A stretch of DNA of 64,000 bases from Kalaharituber pfeilii (lineage: Eukaryota; Ascomycota; Pezizomycetes; Pezizales; Pezizaceae), in assembly GCA_015179045.1 (NCBI GenBank), contig WHUZ01000028.1, positions 496,001 to 560,000 on the forward strand. The letters are read 5' to 3'. The position numbers were made by a program, and so were the translations under genes. Of the stretch, positions 62,731 through 64,000 are shown piece by piece. A model generated the notes under the pieces. That model searched no databases. It was not told where the DNA came from and saw only the letters and a list, made by a program, of their open reading frames with translations. Position 1 is the stretch's first letter; each line of letters begins with the position of its first letter.

Positions 62731-62844
62731 CCTCGCCATAGCCTCCCAGGCGGCACGCGAGTAATGATAAAAAAAAAAAAAAAAAAAACTAATGTTGTAA
62801 TTCTACTATGTATAGTGTTTGTGGAGTTAACTGATTTCTCTCAA

Positions 62845-63345
62845 TGAGCTTCAAGACGCTCAAAAGCAACAACCGTCAGTGGCTCTGAAACAAATTAGCA
62901 ACTATCGACTAATAAAATATTTCAGTCGTGATGTTCCTCCACAGTATGTTACGCTCAAATGCCGTATCCGCCGGCTGCCCCAGCGTAGTCTGAATAGGCG
63001 CCCTCCTCGACTGCGCCCTCCTGTTGAATGGAAGGTATATGGCTGTATACTCATCCTGACATTCCCGGGTTTGTGTGCCATTCAGAGAGGTACCATGAGC
63101 TCGAGCGTGATGGGATCACGGATGAGCGTGTGACGATCGATCGACCCGCACTTTACTTTGTGGCTCCAGCTGATCGAAGAGAGGGTTCTGAAATAGTTTG
63201 CCACGGCCGCGTCCCAATAGACCAGACCCTGAGATTCAGTGCCCAACATAAATATCATGGACAGAACAGACAAATAAGATCGCGTGGATTTATAGTAGAG
63301 GTAAGACAGATATGCTTACATGCTAGGTTTGCATCTTAGTTGAAA
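62845..63345 (+). other. Unrecognised coding-like region
   Basis: One frame reads VALKQISNYRLIKYFSRDVP and LKCRIRRLPQRSLNRRPPRL to about 63030. A second continues from there: WLYTHPDIPGFVCHSERYHE, DRPALYFVAPADRREGSE, then a possible donor GTAAGA near 63301. It may be two exons or a frameshifted gene. Family not recognised. Confidence 0.35.
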
Positions 63346-63611
63346 CTTTATAAGTAGTGTTGCAAATGAACCAAGCCCACATGCGTTTCGCCTCTCAAAG
63401 ACTATCCAGGGTTTGCCCCGATTCCTGTATTTGTAGTTGGTGCTCAGAACAAAGTCCAATTGAGCTATAATGCATTTAAGACCACAGATGAATGACTATT
63501 CCCTCAGTGAAGCTTCTGTCTACTCGTCCATCGAACATGAACCGACATCTGAATTTAGGCGGCTGTTGTAAGTAACGGTAGTTTTTAAAAATCCCATTAG
63601 TACACCTGAAT

Positions 63612-64000
63612 TTTTTTTTTTTTTTTTTATTACGTGACCCCGCATGCAGCTATTCGCCATGGCAGGGCCCCTGGGTCTAGACCCTCAAAGCCCGGAGGGC
63701 AGGCTTACCTAACTACCCTTCCACCGCCACCTCTACAAACGAAAAACTCGACCCCTCCCTGCCCCACCTCCCCAGGGCGATAAAAATAGCTACGCTTTAC
63801 CTCCACCGCCACCTTCGAACAAACGAAAATTCACCCCCTCCCCTACACCTTCAACGACCCGAAAAATTCTCCCAGCACATCCACCGCCTCCCCGTTCTCT
63901 TGATATTCCAGCCACTTCTTTTCGTCCGCATCCTCCCACTTCTCCCACCCTTCCGGGTAGTCCACCCCGTCACACCTGAATGCCAGGTGGTCTGCCGTCT
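63612..64000 (-). mobile_element. ORF1-only element with type 2 tail, running off the window
   Basis: T run, CACGTGACCCCGC and the type 2 stem, then the GGGTCTAGACCC hairpin, then pyrimidine-rich UTR closely matching 11020-11330. The ORF1 would lie beyond 64000. Confidence 0.75.

Larger units (their letters stand above)
61257..62787 (+). mobile_element. Type 1 micro-retroinsertion split by an ORF1-only element
   Basis: Outer duplication AC(C/T)AATGTTGTAA (61244-61256, 62788-62800). The outer body starts CCTCGCCATAGCC, and after the nested element resumes CCTCGCCATAGCCTCCC...GCGAG and poly(A). Without the nested insertion it is about 57 bp. Confidence 0.87.

Overview
This window reads as a transposon-rich stretch of a filamentous fungal genome, most likely an ascomycete. 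The evidence is the short introns with GTATGT donors and TACTAAT-type branch points (for example 6368-6424), the Fot1/pogo transposases, the chromodomain Ty3/Gypsy element, the Copia elements and the Tad/I-like LINEs with an RNase H and a C-terminal zinc knuckle. I cannot name the species. I saw no tRNA, rRNA, CRISPR array or bacterial-type operon. Very little of the window is ordinary host gene space.

A dispersed family of host-like genes, all on the minus strand, forms the backbone. Each has an exon 1 of 56-59 codons, an intron of 54-61 nt, a long coiled coil built from 25-residue units, and a C-terminal beta-trefoil/fascin-like domain. Copy A (356-1520) is truncated, B (12785-14023) is intact, C (34002-35266) is a pseudogene and D (57884-59160) is intact. 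A fifth copy (E, 7752-8419) survives only as promoter, and a sixth region (39720-45900) carries duplicated distal flank. The same 5' and 3' flanks accompany the genes, so this looks like an old array of duplications spread apart by transposon insertions. One further candidate host gene of unknown function lies at 47389-48087.

LTR elements: a damaged chromodomain Gypsy (22652-32389, TSD AAGAA) is split by a young Copia (25376-30679, TSD TAATC). A second young Copia lies at 39920-45653 (TSD GCACT). Solo LTRs lie at 8430-8822 (TSD CATAG) and 38100-38275 (TSD GTTAC). DNA elements: two pogo/Fot1-like transposons with TA target sites (5491-7749, apparently complete; 15613-18418, decayed), two TA-flanked MITEs (20682-21299, 36194-38088), and small hAT-like MITEs with 8-bp TSDs (35499-35582, 46474-46519, 55726-55845) plus a larger relative at 50070-50922.

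Non-LTR elements dominate by number. Broken LINE ORF2 copies share a short hairpin 3' tail ('type 1') with about 27 sites in the window. A second tail ('type 2') occurs at about 12 sites. Two unusual classes use these tails. One is a set of 1.46-1.52 kb elements that carry a structured 5' UTR and only an ORF1-like protein, with no reverse transcriptase, yet are flanked by 12-14 bp target-site duplications. The other is a set of micro-insertions of about 25-45 nt plus poly(A), also flanked by target-site duplications, that begin almost always at the base of the tail hairpin. These two classes, with the coiled-coil/trefoil family, are the most interesting content here.
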